Shown: positions 33,604-44,422 of the stretch, piece after piece
How positions within the stretch are numbered: position 1 is the first letter of the stretch
Layout: every line of letters starts with the position of its first letter
NCBI GenBank assembly: GCA_021464245.1
Contig: JADCRB010000118.1
Span: 1,490,056-1,554,055, forward strand
Length of the DNA stretch: 64,000 nt
Source of the DNA: Carallia brachiata
Lineage: Eukaryota > Streptophyta > Magnoliopsida > Malpighiales > Rhizophoraceae
Direction of reading: 5' to 3'
Position numbers and translations under genes: made by a program
The notes under the pieces: model-generated
The model's database searches: none
What the model saw: only the letters and a program-made list of their open reading frames with translations
What the model was told of the DNA's origin: nothing

Positions 33604-34452
33604 AGTGACAGATCTAGAAAAAATTTTAGGGAGGTAAATTTTTATATAGTTACAGTAATAAAATTAATTTGTAGGATAAAAATAAAATATATATTAATTA
33701 TTTTGAGTTATAAATATTATAATTATATCTTGTAATTTTAATATTTTAAAACTATCTTTTTGTATTTTATATAATCAAATGTATCTTTTATAAATAATAG
33801 TTCAATCATTTAGCCATTTATTATTTATGTGATTTTGCAATAGATTTTTTATAATGTTTATAGTACAACTATTTTTTTTTCATGACTGTTATAACTGATA
33901 AAATTATAATTACCTTTATGAATAAATACATGTTTAGATATATAGTGTATTTCTAAATATTTTTCTTTTTTAGTTTCTATAGGTAATAATTTGTTTCATC
34001 ATGAAACAAAATATTCCTAAGAAGATTGTAAAAAAGAGAAAATTTATTCAAATAATTTTAAGAATAAATAAAATGAAATCAAAAGACAACTCATTGTACG
34101 AGATTATTATATTTAATAAAATTTAATTTTAGAAAGCAAAATTGTAAATCTTAAAATTCAAAAAATACATTTGAAACAAAACAGGAAAAAATAGTTCTAA
34201 AAAAAGAGAAAGAGAGGAAAAAAAAAGTTTTACTTTAAAAAAAAAAAAGGAAAGGAAGCGGAAAAAAAAAAGAAACAAAATTAGGCGCGTCTATGTTGTA
34301 CACCTTGATCCAAAGATTAAGGCATGAAAAGGTAGGGGGGGCAAGATGCCCCTGCCACTAGGCCAACTGATGTTTTTCGTTGCACTTTAATACAAAGTTA
34401 TTCATAAAAGATAAAAATCCAAGGGGGCATCCTTAGCTACATCCGTCCCTGA
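33604..34452. mobile_element. hAT-like non-autonomous element, about 850 bp
   Basis: The left end AGTGACAGATCTAG...TTAGGGAGG and the right end GGGGGCATCC...CATCCGTCCCTG are imperfect inverted repeats of the CAGGG-CGGAT...AG type seen in plant hAT elements. The flanking octamers TTAAAACT and TTGAAACC agree at 6 of 8 positions, consistent with an aged 8-bp target-site duplication. The interior is AT-rich with purine runs and no transposase. Confidence 0.6.
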
Positions 34453-34459
34453 TTGAAAC

Positions 34460-35235
34460 CTTGAGTAGTCATTCAAATACATGTGTTGATTTGCTTATAA
34501 TGAATAAAAACATATTTATCAACATGTGTAAGGAATTGAAGTGGTGAATCTTGTTGTGTGATTCCAAGTTTATGACTGTACAAAAACAATTAGCATGTTC
34601 ACGACTGTACGAGAACAACTAGCACACTTCCTCTATACAAGTTACAATGAATGACGATGTGTTGTGATTGTGGATGCAACACTCAATTGAAACTTCTTCC
34701 AGGCACCTCAAACAAGTTCTTAAAATACTTTGTTTACTTGCTAAGATTTTAATTTGTCCACCAAATCTTGTAAGGTTCCATCAAAAATTGAAACAATGCT
34801 AAATATTTTCTTTTTTTTTTTATTTAAGGTAACAACTCTAATCATTTATTCTCACTTTTAAATTACTATTTGGACGATGGGTACAGTCTTTTTCAATTAG
34901 TGACATATATACCTTTTTCCAATTTTTTTTCATGATTGTGTTGGGGTAATAGACAGTACTCATATTTTTATTTGTATCCTAGTTACCAACTGAATTTCAT
35001 ACCATGGAAAAAAAAACCACATCCACTCAAAAGATAATTATTTGATATGCAATTTATATTGTTATGATAAGTTAGGAAAGTACATCAATTGATGCAAAAA
35101 TGCTCATAGAAATATGTCTCGACCTGAATATCATTTTCCTATGCCTCTACGTAGGAAGTATTATTTAATTAATTTTGGATTTACTAACATGTCCTTATTC
35201 ATTAGATGGTACTCATAGAAAGAAAACCATTTATA
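34460..35235. other. AT-rich DNA, nothing recognised
   Basis: A short internal direct repeat ('gactgtac(a/g)a(g/a)aacaa(t/c)tagca') lies at 34573-34625. No coding or element ends were found. Confidence 0.45.
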
Positions 35236-35237
35236 TC

Positions 35238-35578
35238 ATAAAATATACATGTATTTGTTGATGAAAAAAATATTTAATTCGTATATTTAATCTTTTTTAA
35301 ATAATTTCTGTTACATCAAACTCATTGACTAATGGATTATCCACTTTCTATCAACAAATGGACTAATTTGGTAAGAAATCAAAAAATTTAGAAATCAAAT
35401 AAAATCTTTCATCTTCTTGTTTTATGCCAACCCTCGAGCACTTGACTTAATCAAGTGCAAATATTTAGCCACCAGATCAACTAGATGGGTAGCAAAAAAA
35501 GAAAACAAATGAAATCTCAAAAAGATTTATAATTCATAGGTTAAAAAAAATTATAAAAGTTCAGAAATAAAATATGCC
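35238..35578. mobile_element. Partial GGGATA-family MITE with nested insertion
   Basis: The interior matches 22165-22662 and 29361-29791 ('gttgatgaaaaaaatattta', 'ttcgtatatttaa', 'ggactaatttgg'), but the left terminal repeat is missing. About 100 bp at 35408-35505 is extra relative to the sister copies and is bracketed by near-identical 'caaataaaatct' and 'caaatgaaatct', as in a short retroposon insertion. Confidence 0.6.
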
Positions 35579-35589
35579 TATTATTATTA

Positions 35590-36790
35590 AGCCAAACTTT
35601 TTTTTTTCATGCTATAAAGAAGAATAAAAATCATAAAAAAAGAGAATAAAGTTATTAGGATTTGCATAAAAGACTAAGAGGTATTAACAGAGTGTCTAAT
35701 GTACCTGACTAAATTAACTTCTTTCTTATCGGTATTGTGGTGGACAAGAATGGCGGCACCAAAAGCTCCCCAGGGTCGATCTGCTCCACTATGATCTCCT
35801 GATGCTTCATTTGAGACATTATTCCCTTCTGTTTCTCTCTATCTCCTATGTGTCTTTGCTATTCTCACTCACATCACATTAGAAGGTTGAACAGAGAACA
35901 AAGAATCAATTGATCAAAAACTGGATTGATTTAATCAACTATTTAATTTTCCTCCTCCCTTCTTCTTCTTGTCCAACTATTATTGCTACTATTCATAGAT
36001 CAAACTCAAAGCTTTTTGATTTCATTAAGTAAATGGCTTTCTTGTTTGCCTTGCATCTAATCTTTTTTTTTTCTTTCTCTTTTTTTTTTCTTTTTCTTTT
36101 GAGTTAGGAAAATGACCATGAAACCTTGGGATTGACCTGCCACCATTTTTTTGTGTCTTAGCATTTGTATTTCTCTCCACTTCTTCTCTCTTACTTCACA
36201 AACTCACTAGTGTTTTTAATACTCACAATTTAATTGTAGAAGAGGATTAATATTATACTAATTGGGTACCTTAGTAGCTTAACTAACTAACCAGAGAAAT
36301 ATGATTGTTATTTATATAATGTCCATGGGAATGAGCCAGTTATAGATATATATACATATATATATGTATGTATATGTATACATACGTACATATATATATA
36401 TATATATATATATAAGTAAGCGATTGAATTATGAGGATAGTTTTCTTTTTTCTATAAATTTTATTCTCTCTTTTTAGATTAGAACTGGAGATTTTTAAAT
36501 TAAAAACTCAAATTATAATTATTTAAGTGTGACCAAGGAAGTGTCGTATATTAATTTTAGGCAAACCTTAGACCTGACGCTCACTTTTTCCTTTCTTTTA
36601 TTACTAGACTTTCAATCCCAATAGATGAAAAAAAAATTATTAAAATCATAATAAGCTTTTTGGTGGCAACTTTTATGCATTCTCCTTTATTGGGGTACAA
36701 GTACACATCAACACTTTGGTCAACAAAAAAAAAAAAAATACACATCAACACTTATTTTTAAATCAAAAGCAAGATATACACATCAAGACT
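35590..36790. other. Intergenic DNA with AT microsatellite
   Basis: Positions 36346-36414 are a compound TA/CATA/TGTA microsatellite. The 35700-36240 stretch is moderately GC-balanced with pyrimidine runs but shows no reading frame I can support. The text of 36720-36740 and 36750-36765 is a small direct repeat ('acacatcaacact'). Confidence 0.5.
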
Positions 36791-36794
36791 TTAA

Positions 36795-39110
36795 TTGTTT
36801 TTCTACTGGCTAACCCACTGGCCCTCAAACCCTTGGCCCGTGGATTTTGGCTTAAACCCAAGCCAACAAGATACAAAGAATAGCGACATAGTAGAAAGCA
36901 CATGGGCCCATCATCCAGCAGGCCCGCTACTTACAAAGCTATCAAAGTGTAAACAGGCCCTCTCCTCCAAGGTCAGGTCAACATATGGGAACTTAAAAGA
37001 AAGGATTGCACACTGGTGGTCAGGGGTGAGAAGTCTTAACTGTGACTAAACTTCGACTTCGGATTAGTCGCCGTCCACGAGTGATGCGGATACCGGGGGT
37101 CTAGACCAAAAAAAAAAAAAAGGATTGCACAGTTACAATAGCAGCTAAAGGCCATAGAGGAGCAATCGACTAAGGTAAAATTGTGTGAGTTGGAGAACGA
37201 GCTAATTAAGTAGATTGATGAAGCCTAGAAAGCAGAGGAAAGCTACTAGCATCAAAGATCCAGAATTAGCTGGCTCAAGGCAGGGGATAAAAACTCCCAA
37301 TTTTTTCACGCAATTGCCTCCAAGAGACGCTGCCAAAATTGGATTTCAAAGCTCAAAGATGACAGAGGCAAATGGATTGAGTTAGAATCAGGAATTCGAA
37401 ATCTCGTTTTTACATTCTTCCAAAACCTTTATTCCAGTTACTCCCTGGAACTCTTCGACAAAGTCCTGAATCATATTCCATGCCTGATCACAAATCAACT
37501 GAATTCAACACTAGATGCGAAGGTCAGTGAAGAGGAAATCAAAGAAGCGGTTTTCCAGCTAGGGCCAACTAAAGCTCTGAGGCCCAACGGATTCTTACGG
37601 CAGTTCTTTCAGCAATACCGGCAATACGTCAACCCCCAAGTAACCCAATTTTCACTTTGGCACGAAGGCATTTTGAAGGGGTGTGACCAATAACTCCAAA
37701 ATTGACTAACAACATTTTTGTGGCCCAGGAGGTATTTCACTCACTCAAGAATAAAAGATCAAAGAGAAAAGGATTAGCCATTAAGCTGGATACGCTCAAA
37801 TCATACAATTCAGTCGAATGGTCATTCCTCGATCACGTCTTGCACCGGCTTGGATTTTCAGATAAATGGAGAAGCTGGATCCTTAAGTGTGTAACGACGG
37901 TCAAATACCAAATTGTTGTGAACGGCAACCTCTCGCTGGTATTCTCTCTATCGCGGGGACTTAGACAGGGGGATCCCCCTGTCCCCTTATTTATACATAC
38001 TGGTGTCAGATGTATTCTCGAGGATGTTATCACATGTGGTGCAAACAAAGCAACTCGTGGGGCTCCAACTAAACTGCCGCTGCCCTACATTAACCCACGT
38101 CCTTTTCGCTGACGACACCGTACTTTCTTGGTTGGCATCAGTACAAGAAACAGCCAGGTTAATATCTGTGGCAGAGAGGTGTTGTAGAGCATCAAGCCAA
38201 TCCATTAATAAAGAAAAACCGGGGATCATATTCAGCAAGAATACTCCAGCTGACACAAGAGAGGAAATCTGCAGAGTGATAGGCATAGGGCCCATGGAAG
38301 CAAAAGTTGTTCACCCAGGCAGGAAGGAAAGTAATCATCAAATCGGTACCCATCTCCATACCAGTATTTACTATGTCAGTGTTTCAATTGCCAGAAAGGG
38401 TGTGTGACACTATCAGCAGGTGGCTAGCCCAATTCTAGTGGGGTCAGAAAGATAGAGAGCCCAAGATGGCGTGAGGAAGTTGGAGGAAGATGTGTCAAAC
38501 AATTGGGGCGGGCGGACTGGGCTTTAGAGATCTCAAAGCATTTAAACAAGCACTATTGGCAAAACAAGCCTGGCGACGTCTTAATCGATCTATTGGCGAG
38601 GTTAATGCGTGGGCTACACTTTCTTTTGGGATCATTCGTGAAGGCCACAGCGAAGAAAACAACGTCATGGCAGTGGAAGAGCAGTATACATGAGAGAGAA
38701 CTATTGAAGGCAGGGATCGGCTAGGTGGTTAGTGATGGGGCAAATATCCAACTTTGGGATGACAAGTGGGTGCCGAGTCTACCAGATTACAAAATTGCTA
38801 CGGCTAGACCACATGAATGCAATGTCTACCTTGTAAGGGATTTGATTGACAGGGTAGGGGCACCTGGAAGGTTAATACTCTTAACAATTTATTCACGTCA
38901 ATGGAAGCGGAAGCCATCAGGAAAATTCCTTTATCCGTAAGGAAGACAGCAAATTCTATAGCCTGGCTCCCAGACAAAATTGGAGTCTATACAGTAAAAG
39001 CTGGATATCACATCCTCCATGAAGAGGGGAAAGCTGGAAAAGAAAGAGTACGACCAATCATCAAGACTAAAACCGGGCCCTTTTCTTTTAGAATAACCCA
39101 TTGCCATTCA
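36795..39110 (+). mobile_element. Degenerate LINE (non-LTR retrotransposon)
   Basis: Broken plus-strand frames follow the order of a plant LINE ORF2. A pre-RT part (TKLSKCKQALSSKVRS, 36920-37010) is followed by ISWLKAGDKNSQFFHAIASK and VSEEEIKEAVFQLGPTKA (37265-37590). The RT palm comes next: AIKLDTLKSYNSVEWSFL with its catalytic Asp, the GLRQGDP motif, and FADDT in place of YxDD (37780-38125). The post-RT part ([20 protein letters not shown], 38510-38570) and a zinc-finger/RVT-like tail (VYTVKAGYHILHEE, 38985-39030) end it. Part of the RT fingers (between about 37680 and 37700) is deleted. There are many stops. The endonuclease is absent and no 3' tail is seen, so it is immobile. A SINE is nested at 37013-37119. 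Confidence 0.85.
37013..37119 (+). mobile_element. 5'-truncated SINE nested in the LINE
   Basis: An insert of about 107 bp ending in a poly-A run is flanked by a perfect 12-bp target-site duplication AAGGATTGCACA (37001-37012 and 37120-37131). Removing it restores the LINE frame (NLKERIA joined to QLQ). The body contains 'cggattagtcgccgtcc' and 'gcggataccgggggtctagacc', similar in style to the 3' part of plant tRNA-derived SINEs. No A or B box is present, so it is probably a truncated copy. Confidence 0.75.
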
Positions 39111-39114
39111 ATAA

Positions 39115-39605
39115 GTCTAAAAAGGTATCTAAAAATATTCAAAAGTTAAGAACCATGACATATATATTTAAAATAAGGAAAAAGTTGGTAGGCAAACGCA
39201 AATGTCATATATTTATGAGTAGACGTAATTTTTGTATAATCACAATTATATTTTGTGTAACTAAAATAATAAAAAGTAAGACAAAAACTTATTACTGATT
39301 TTTTACTACACATTTTTTAGTTTTTGTTGTACAAAAAATATTTGTAGTTACACAAAATTTACGTCTATCTAACGCATATGACATCATAGTCTCCCGTGTA
39401 ATAGGATCCTTAAAATAAATTCTATTTTGAGAGAGTTAAAAAAATATTATCTCGTTGAAAAGATGAAAAATAAACACTTAAATAGAACTCCCATAGATTT
39501 AAACTTTATTCTTTTGGTAAATCAAATGCAAAATGTGGGAGTTCTCCATTGGGCGTTAGCAAGATATGGTACAGTGAGTCCTGTACTTCCTTTTTAGTTT
39601 AAATA
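39115..39605. other. AT-rich spacer between LINE and Helitron
   Basis: Nothing is recognised here. Inverted text around 39235-39270 and 39340-39370 ('ttttgtgtaac' and 'gttacacaaaa') could form a hairpin and may belong to a further MITE. Confidence 0.4.
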
Positions 39606-39610
39606 AATAA

Positions 39611-42474
39611 TTAGAATTTAGCCCGCGCAATGCGCAGTTTAGATAATTAATTAAAAATTAAATTTTGAAACTTACATAACAATATAGAATATGTAAAAAG
39701 AAAAAAAAATCTCATTGAGTTGTCCATGGATAGTTAAAATGAAATTCTATATTTTTTTTGACCCCAGTAATTAGAAAATTGCCAATTTTATAAACCTAAA
39801 TAATATATAAAATTAATCTAAATCATTGTAAAATCACTAACCTTTATGATTTGTTTACAATGATTTGTTATGTCGGAAACATCGTAATAGTATCATAATA
39901 GGAACATCATAAGCCTAAATAATATATATAGGCTCGTATCGTATGTTTCATAATCCTCGCAACCCATCTCATGATTTTAATGGGTTTTGCTACAGACAGT
40001 TACTTTTTACTTTATCTTTTATAGATACCAATAAAAAATCAACACATCAACAGTTTTCAATGACATTTCTATAATATTTTTAACATTCAACTTTTTGACA
40101 ACCAATTAACACCTGTCATGTAAACAGAACTGTAAAAAAAAAGGTAAAAATGACTGTTGCTAGCATTTCTTTTAATCCAAATTGGTAGCATTTATGTAAC
40201 TTTCACTTTGAAATTGACTTTAATTAAGGACTATAGAAATAATTACAATAATAACAATTATTTACCACTAATTGCCTCTAATATTAACAGCTCAATTTTG
40301 AACATTGCCATTAATTACCATTGATTTTGTCCCAATAGTAAGGACATATTGCTGTTTGACCAATTATAATAAGGCTACTTTCTCTTTGAAATTAGCTATA
40401 ATTTAGGTTCGGTATTTTCTTTTGCCGTTATTTTAAATTGCACCATTTCCAATATTGTACCATGTTCTATGTCTTTCCTTTCTTTTTTTTTTTTTTCCGA
40501 GTTTTAAGGATTGCTGTCACCTTTTATAATGGCATTTAACCTTAAGTAGGGAATGATTTATAAGGTATATGTTACTATAACATTTAAATTGACAATAATT
40601 AGGCTCGATTTATTGTCATTAAGTTATTCATTTAATTTGGTTGTTTAGATACCATAAAAATAATAGCAATAATGCAATTTATTCTCTAATAATTGCTTTT
40701 GATTATTGATTTTAGGAATAAAATTTTAAATTGACAATCCTGACAACAAATTTAGAATCGAAAATAATGAAAACATTTTTTGGATAACTGTCAATATTTT
40801 CATTATTTTCGCTCTTAAATTGGCAATAATTAGGGTATTTCCTTTTGGAGAGGCATAATTGTGAGGATGCATGAGGATGATAATTAGGCAGAATATTATA
40901 TCTGAAATTGTCAATAATTAGGGTCTTTGTAATCATTACCAACTAAGTCAAAGCCAGTTTGGTAATGTATTTACCATCATATTATCTACCAATTTCATCG
41001 TTTATTATCATATTCTAGTTCAAGTCCTTTTTTGGGAGACGATTCTTGCAAAATGGAGTAGAAACTCCTTACATGTTCGAGCAAAAAAGATTAAACACTG
41101 AAATTTTTAAAAAGATTAAATGTGGTAGTATAGTGATCTAAATTATAGGCACCATATTTAAAAAAAATACATATATTGAATGTCTGATTTACTAACTAAA
41201 AGTAAAATTAAACGTGTGATCTGATCATAAATCATTGATTTGACAAAAAATGAATATTCCTTAATGGCAAAGCACTCTGCCACTTCTCTCTAATTTACTA
41301 TGATAGCACAAATTCAATCTTCAGAGCCAGCTAGCTAGAATTCAAATATTGGCCTTGCAATATAGCTGACATTTTCTGAACAACATTGCTACAATGAGAA
41401 ATTCAGTAGAAAGCAAAAGTTGAATTCAACCCAAAATTAAATAGACTTGGGTATCAGATGTATAGTAAATTAGTTGATATTTTCTCTATAAACTAAATTG
41501 ATTGAAATGGAAAAAATTACAATACTTCATGCCTACATCATCCACGTATGAAAGAAGACTTTCTTGTGTAATGGCAAGAGAGTTTAAAAATTGATAAAAG
41601 AGAGTTTAAAGGTAAAGCGAAATTAGTCATGATAAAATAAAATGAACTAAATCTCTTGTTGATAAAAATGAACCGTATAAATATGAATATGGATTCAAAT
41701 ATGAATCTACGCATCAATCCATTTGTTATCCTCAAAATATAATTGTATATAGATCCACGTATATAGTTCTACGTAGGTACTATTATTTTTTCGTCCTTTT
41801 GAGGTTAGCAATTAAAAGCAGTGAAACAGAAGCAAGTTTTAAGAAGAGATACCTACATTCTGACCCACACAGTAATGACAATTGTCACAAAAAAGAAGGA
41901 TTTTCAGTGTAAGACCAAAGCCAAAATCTAAACACTTTCACCAAAGGCGACAATTTTCACAGCCCACAAGTCCATCAATGCACTGCAATTCAAAAGACAA
42001 AGTTATACTCGGTGAAAAAAAAAAATTGAACGAAAAAAATTGTTGTTTTAATAAGGGGGCAGAGATATAGAAATTGTTAGATGATGATGACTTTAGAAAT
42101 TGTATTTTACCTGAACTGAAAATTCCAGCACCCTGAAAACAGTGGCGTTAAACCAAAAAAAGGAGAAATTGGAGAGTGAGGGAAGCTAGAAAGCATGGTG
42201 GCAGTTTCAGAAATTGGAGAGGGAGGAAAATAAAGAGCTGCGGGAGAGTTACGTTACGAAATTATTTTGTTATTAATATGCAGTTAAGTGGTTGCTAAAA
42301 TTTGAGAACAGTTTTCTTTTTTCAAAGAAAAGGTTAAATTATCATGAAAATTAAGAATGAAAATTTTAAAAAATAAATATTTGATTAAAAGAGAAAAAAT
42401 AATATTTTGCCATGTGGCAACATGAATTAAGGAGAATGTTTCTTTAACCTTCTCTTTTATACTAATTAAATAGA
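39611..42474 (-). mobile_element. Non-autonomous Helitron, about 2.86 kb
   Basis: Read on the minus strand the element starts TCTATTTAATTAGTATAAAA at 42474, with A just before it. It continues into 'ttaattcatgttgccacatg' text typical of plant Helitron 5' ends. It ends at 39611 with a GC-rich hairpin region (TGCGCATTGCGCGGGC) about a dozen bases before a terminal CTAA, followed by T. This meets the Helitron rules: 5'-TC, 3' hairpin, CTRR, insertion between A and T, no target duplication and no terminal inverted repeat. The left hairpin arm is mutated. The interior is AT-rich with repeated 'ggcaataattagg' type blocks and no Rep/helicase, so it depends on another element. Confidence 0.7.
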
Positions 42475-42524
42475 TATATGTTTTTAGTATAACTAATTAA
42501 GATATTTTTATTAAAAATTTTAAA

Positions 42525-42893
42525 TTTTGTACTTGAGTTTAATGTTTCTGTTCCTTTTTCCTCGCCTTTCAATCTCCTTTCTAGCGAAAAAAAAAAAAAA
42601 AAAGAAAGAAGATATTGCAAAATGATTGGTACTTTCTCAGTGGTGTATTTTTGTGTCTACATTTTTGTTTTTTTTTTGAGCCGATATCTGCATCTGCTTG
42701 AAAACTAAATTTTGCACTTGAGTTTAATGGTTCTGTTCCTTTTTCCTCGCCTTTCAATCTCCTTTGTAGAAAAAAAAAAAAAAACATATTGCAAAATGAT
42801 TGGTACTTTCTCAGTGGTGTATTTTTGTGTCTACACTTTTGTTTTTTTTTTTTTTTTGGAACTAATATCTGCATCTGCTTGAAAACTAGATTT
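42525..42893. repeat. Tandem duplication, two units of about 185 bp
   Basis: Units 42525-42710 and 42711-42893 share 'acttgagtttaatg-ttctgt', 'cctcgcctttcaatctcctt', 'ttgcaaaatgattggtactt' and 'gcatctgcttgaaaacta'. They differ mainly in homopolymer lengths. The duplication begins about 50 bp from the Helitron 5' end. Confidence 0.9.
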
Positions 42894-42899
42894 CTTGTA

Positions 42900-43664
42900 A
42901 GAGTTTGACTTGAAAAACATAGGAAATAGTTATAAGGCAGCTATTAAAATAAGTTTAGTCTCAAATAAATAATTAAAAATTTATTTTTTTAAATTAAATC
43001 TTAAACGTATTTAATGTTACTTAGTATTATCCTAAACCTTGATTTAAGAAAAAAAATTTAAAAAAAATTGCAAAAAAAAATTTGCTAATGTCTATAACTA
43101 ATTTATGATTATTTTCTATATCCTTTTAGTTTTTCCTTCTCGTAATATCAACTTCCTTTGATGTGAACAGCCTTTAGGAGAAAGTTAATCCTAATTATAG
43201 ACACAAAGGGGTCCAGTTAACAAAACTACATTTCCTTGGGACAATTAGTTAAATTCCATTCTTAATCAAAACATTTGATCAGGAAACTCAGATGCATACA
43301 AAGCTTATTATTTTTTTGGTGTATAATTTTAGGTGTATTTTGCTGCAATGAATTGTATAAATTGACTTACAAATAAATTGAAAAGAGAGAATTAATGAAT
43401 AAGTTCAAAATCTTGTAATAAAATGTATGCCTACTAGAAATATTCGATCATATGAAATCTACCCCGCCTTGAAATAAATGTGTACATACATTAAAAGAAA
43501 AAAGAATCTTAGTTATGACCTTTACTTGATGAAGTTCTTGCCGGTCTATCTTGAACGAAACGAATGGGAGGTTATTGAAGAAGTTAGAAATAATGGTATC
43601 TCCGTTCCGTTTATAATTGTCAGCGATGTTTAATCTATTATTGTTTTTGTTATTGCCAGTGGTT
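42900..43664. other. AT-rich DNA, nothing recognised
   Basis: There is no exon, repeat end or regulatory pattern that I can support. Confidence 0.4.
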
Positions 43665-43680
43665 TGCACACAGTCAATCT

Positions 43681-43878
43681 TTTTTTTTTTATTTTTATAA
43701 GACCGTCCTGTATCTAATTTAATGGACTGATTAATTTGGATCGACTCGGATAAGATCTCAAAGGGTAGTAAAGGTCTCGCAGCAAGTATTTTAACACGAT
43801 TACATTTCTAAGGACTCGAACTCGATACTTCTGATCAAGCGATGACAAATTCCTATCATTCACACTAACATTTATTGG
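43681..43878 (-). mobile_element. tRNA-derived SINE, about 200 bp, with target duplications
   Basis: Read on the minus strand the element carries a pol III B-box-like GAGTTCGAGTCC and ends in poly-A. Near-identical direct repeats flank it: 'acagtcaatctttt' (about 43669-43682) and 'acagtcagtctttt' (about 43882-43895). The body includes 'gatcttatccgagtcgatcc'. It lies about 550 bp upstream of the AIF-like gene. Confidence 0.75.
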
Positions 43879-44265
43879 TACAGTCAGTCTTTTCTGATTA
43901 ATATGTGAATGTCACCAATTCTTTTTTTTTTCTGACAAAAAAAAAAAACAAACAAAGATTACCCTTTTTCTTTATCCTTTAAAGAGACTTTCTGCATTGG
44001 TAAAGACATGATAAGAATGGAAAATAATAAATTTGATGAAATTTATTGCCCTTTACATAACGTAATTGCTGACTTAAAAAAGACGTCATTCATGAGTCAC
44101 GATATGGCATGTAAAATCACACATAGACCCCCCCAAAAAAAAAAAAAAAGAAATGAAAATGTTATTCCTTGGGGGCTAATTCTGCCAAAGATTCTTCTTT
44201 CGCAGTTTCCAGTTTTTTAAAATGGAACGTGGAACTTTCTAAAGTTACAGGCAGGAGGAATTTTC

Positions 44266-44276
44266 TATATATATGG
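44266..44276 (+). promoter_or_regulatory. Probable TATA box of the AIF-like gene
   Basis: 'ctatatatatg' lies about 150 bp 5' of the start codon in an otherwise GC-balanced leader ('ggtcccctttccctcttctttg'). Position and context fit a core promoter with a transcription start near 44300. Confidence 0.5.
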
Positions 44277-44422
44277 TCCCCTTTCCCTCTTCTTTGTCAT
44301 TTGCCAGACAGCATTGGAATTTGGGTCTTCCTCTGTGTTTGGAATCAAACTCCTTTGAAGAAAAGCAATAAAAATCCAATCTTTGCAAAAGCTGATTGCA
44401 AGAGCCAAAAAAAAGAAAAGAA

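Noticed and set aside
36346..36414. TA-rich palindromic stretch as a replication origin or scaffold site
   Set aside because: It is a compound microsatellite, and nothing else supports a function.
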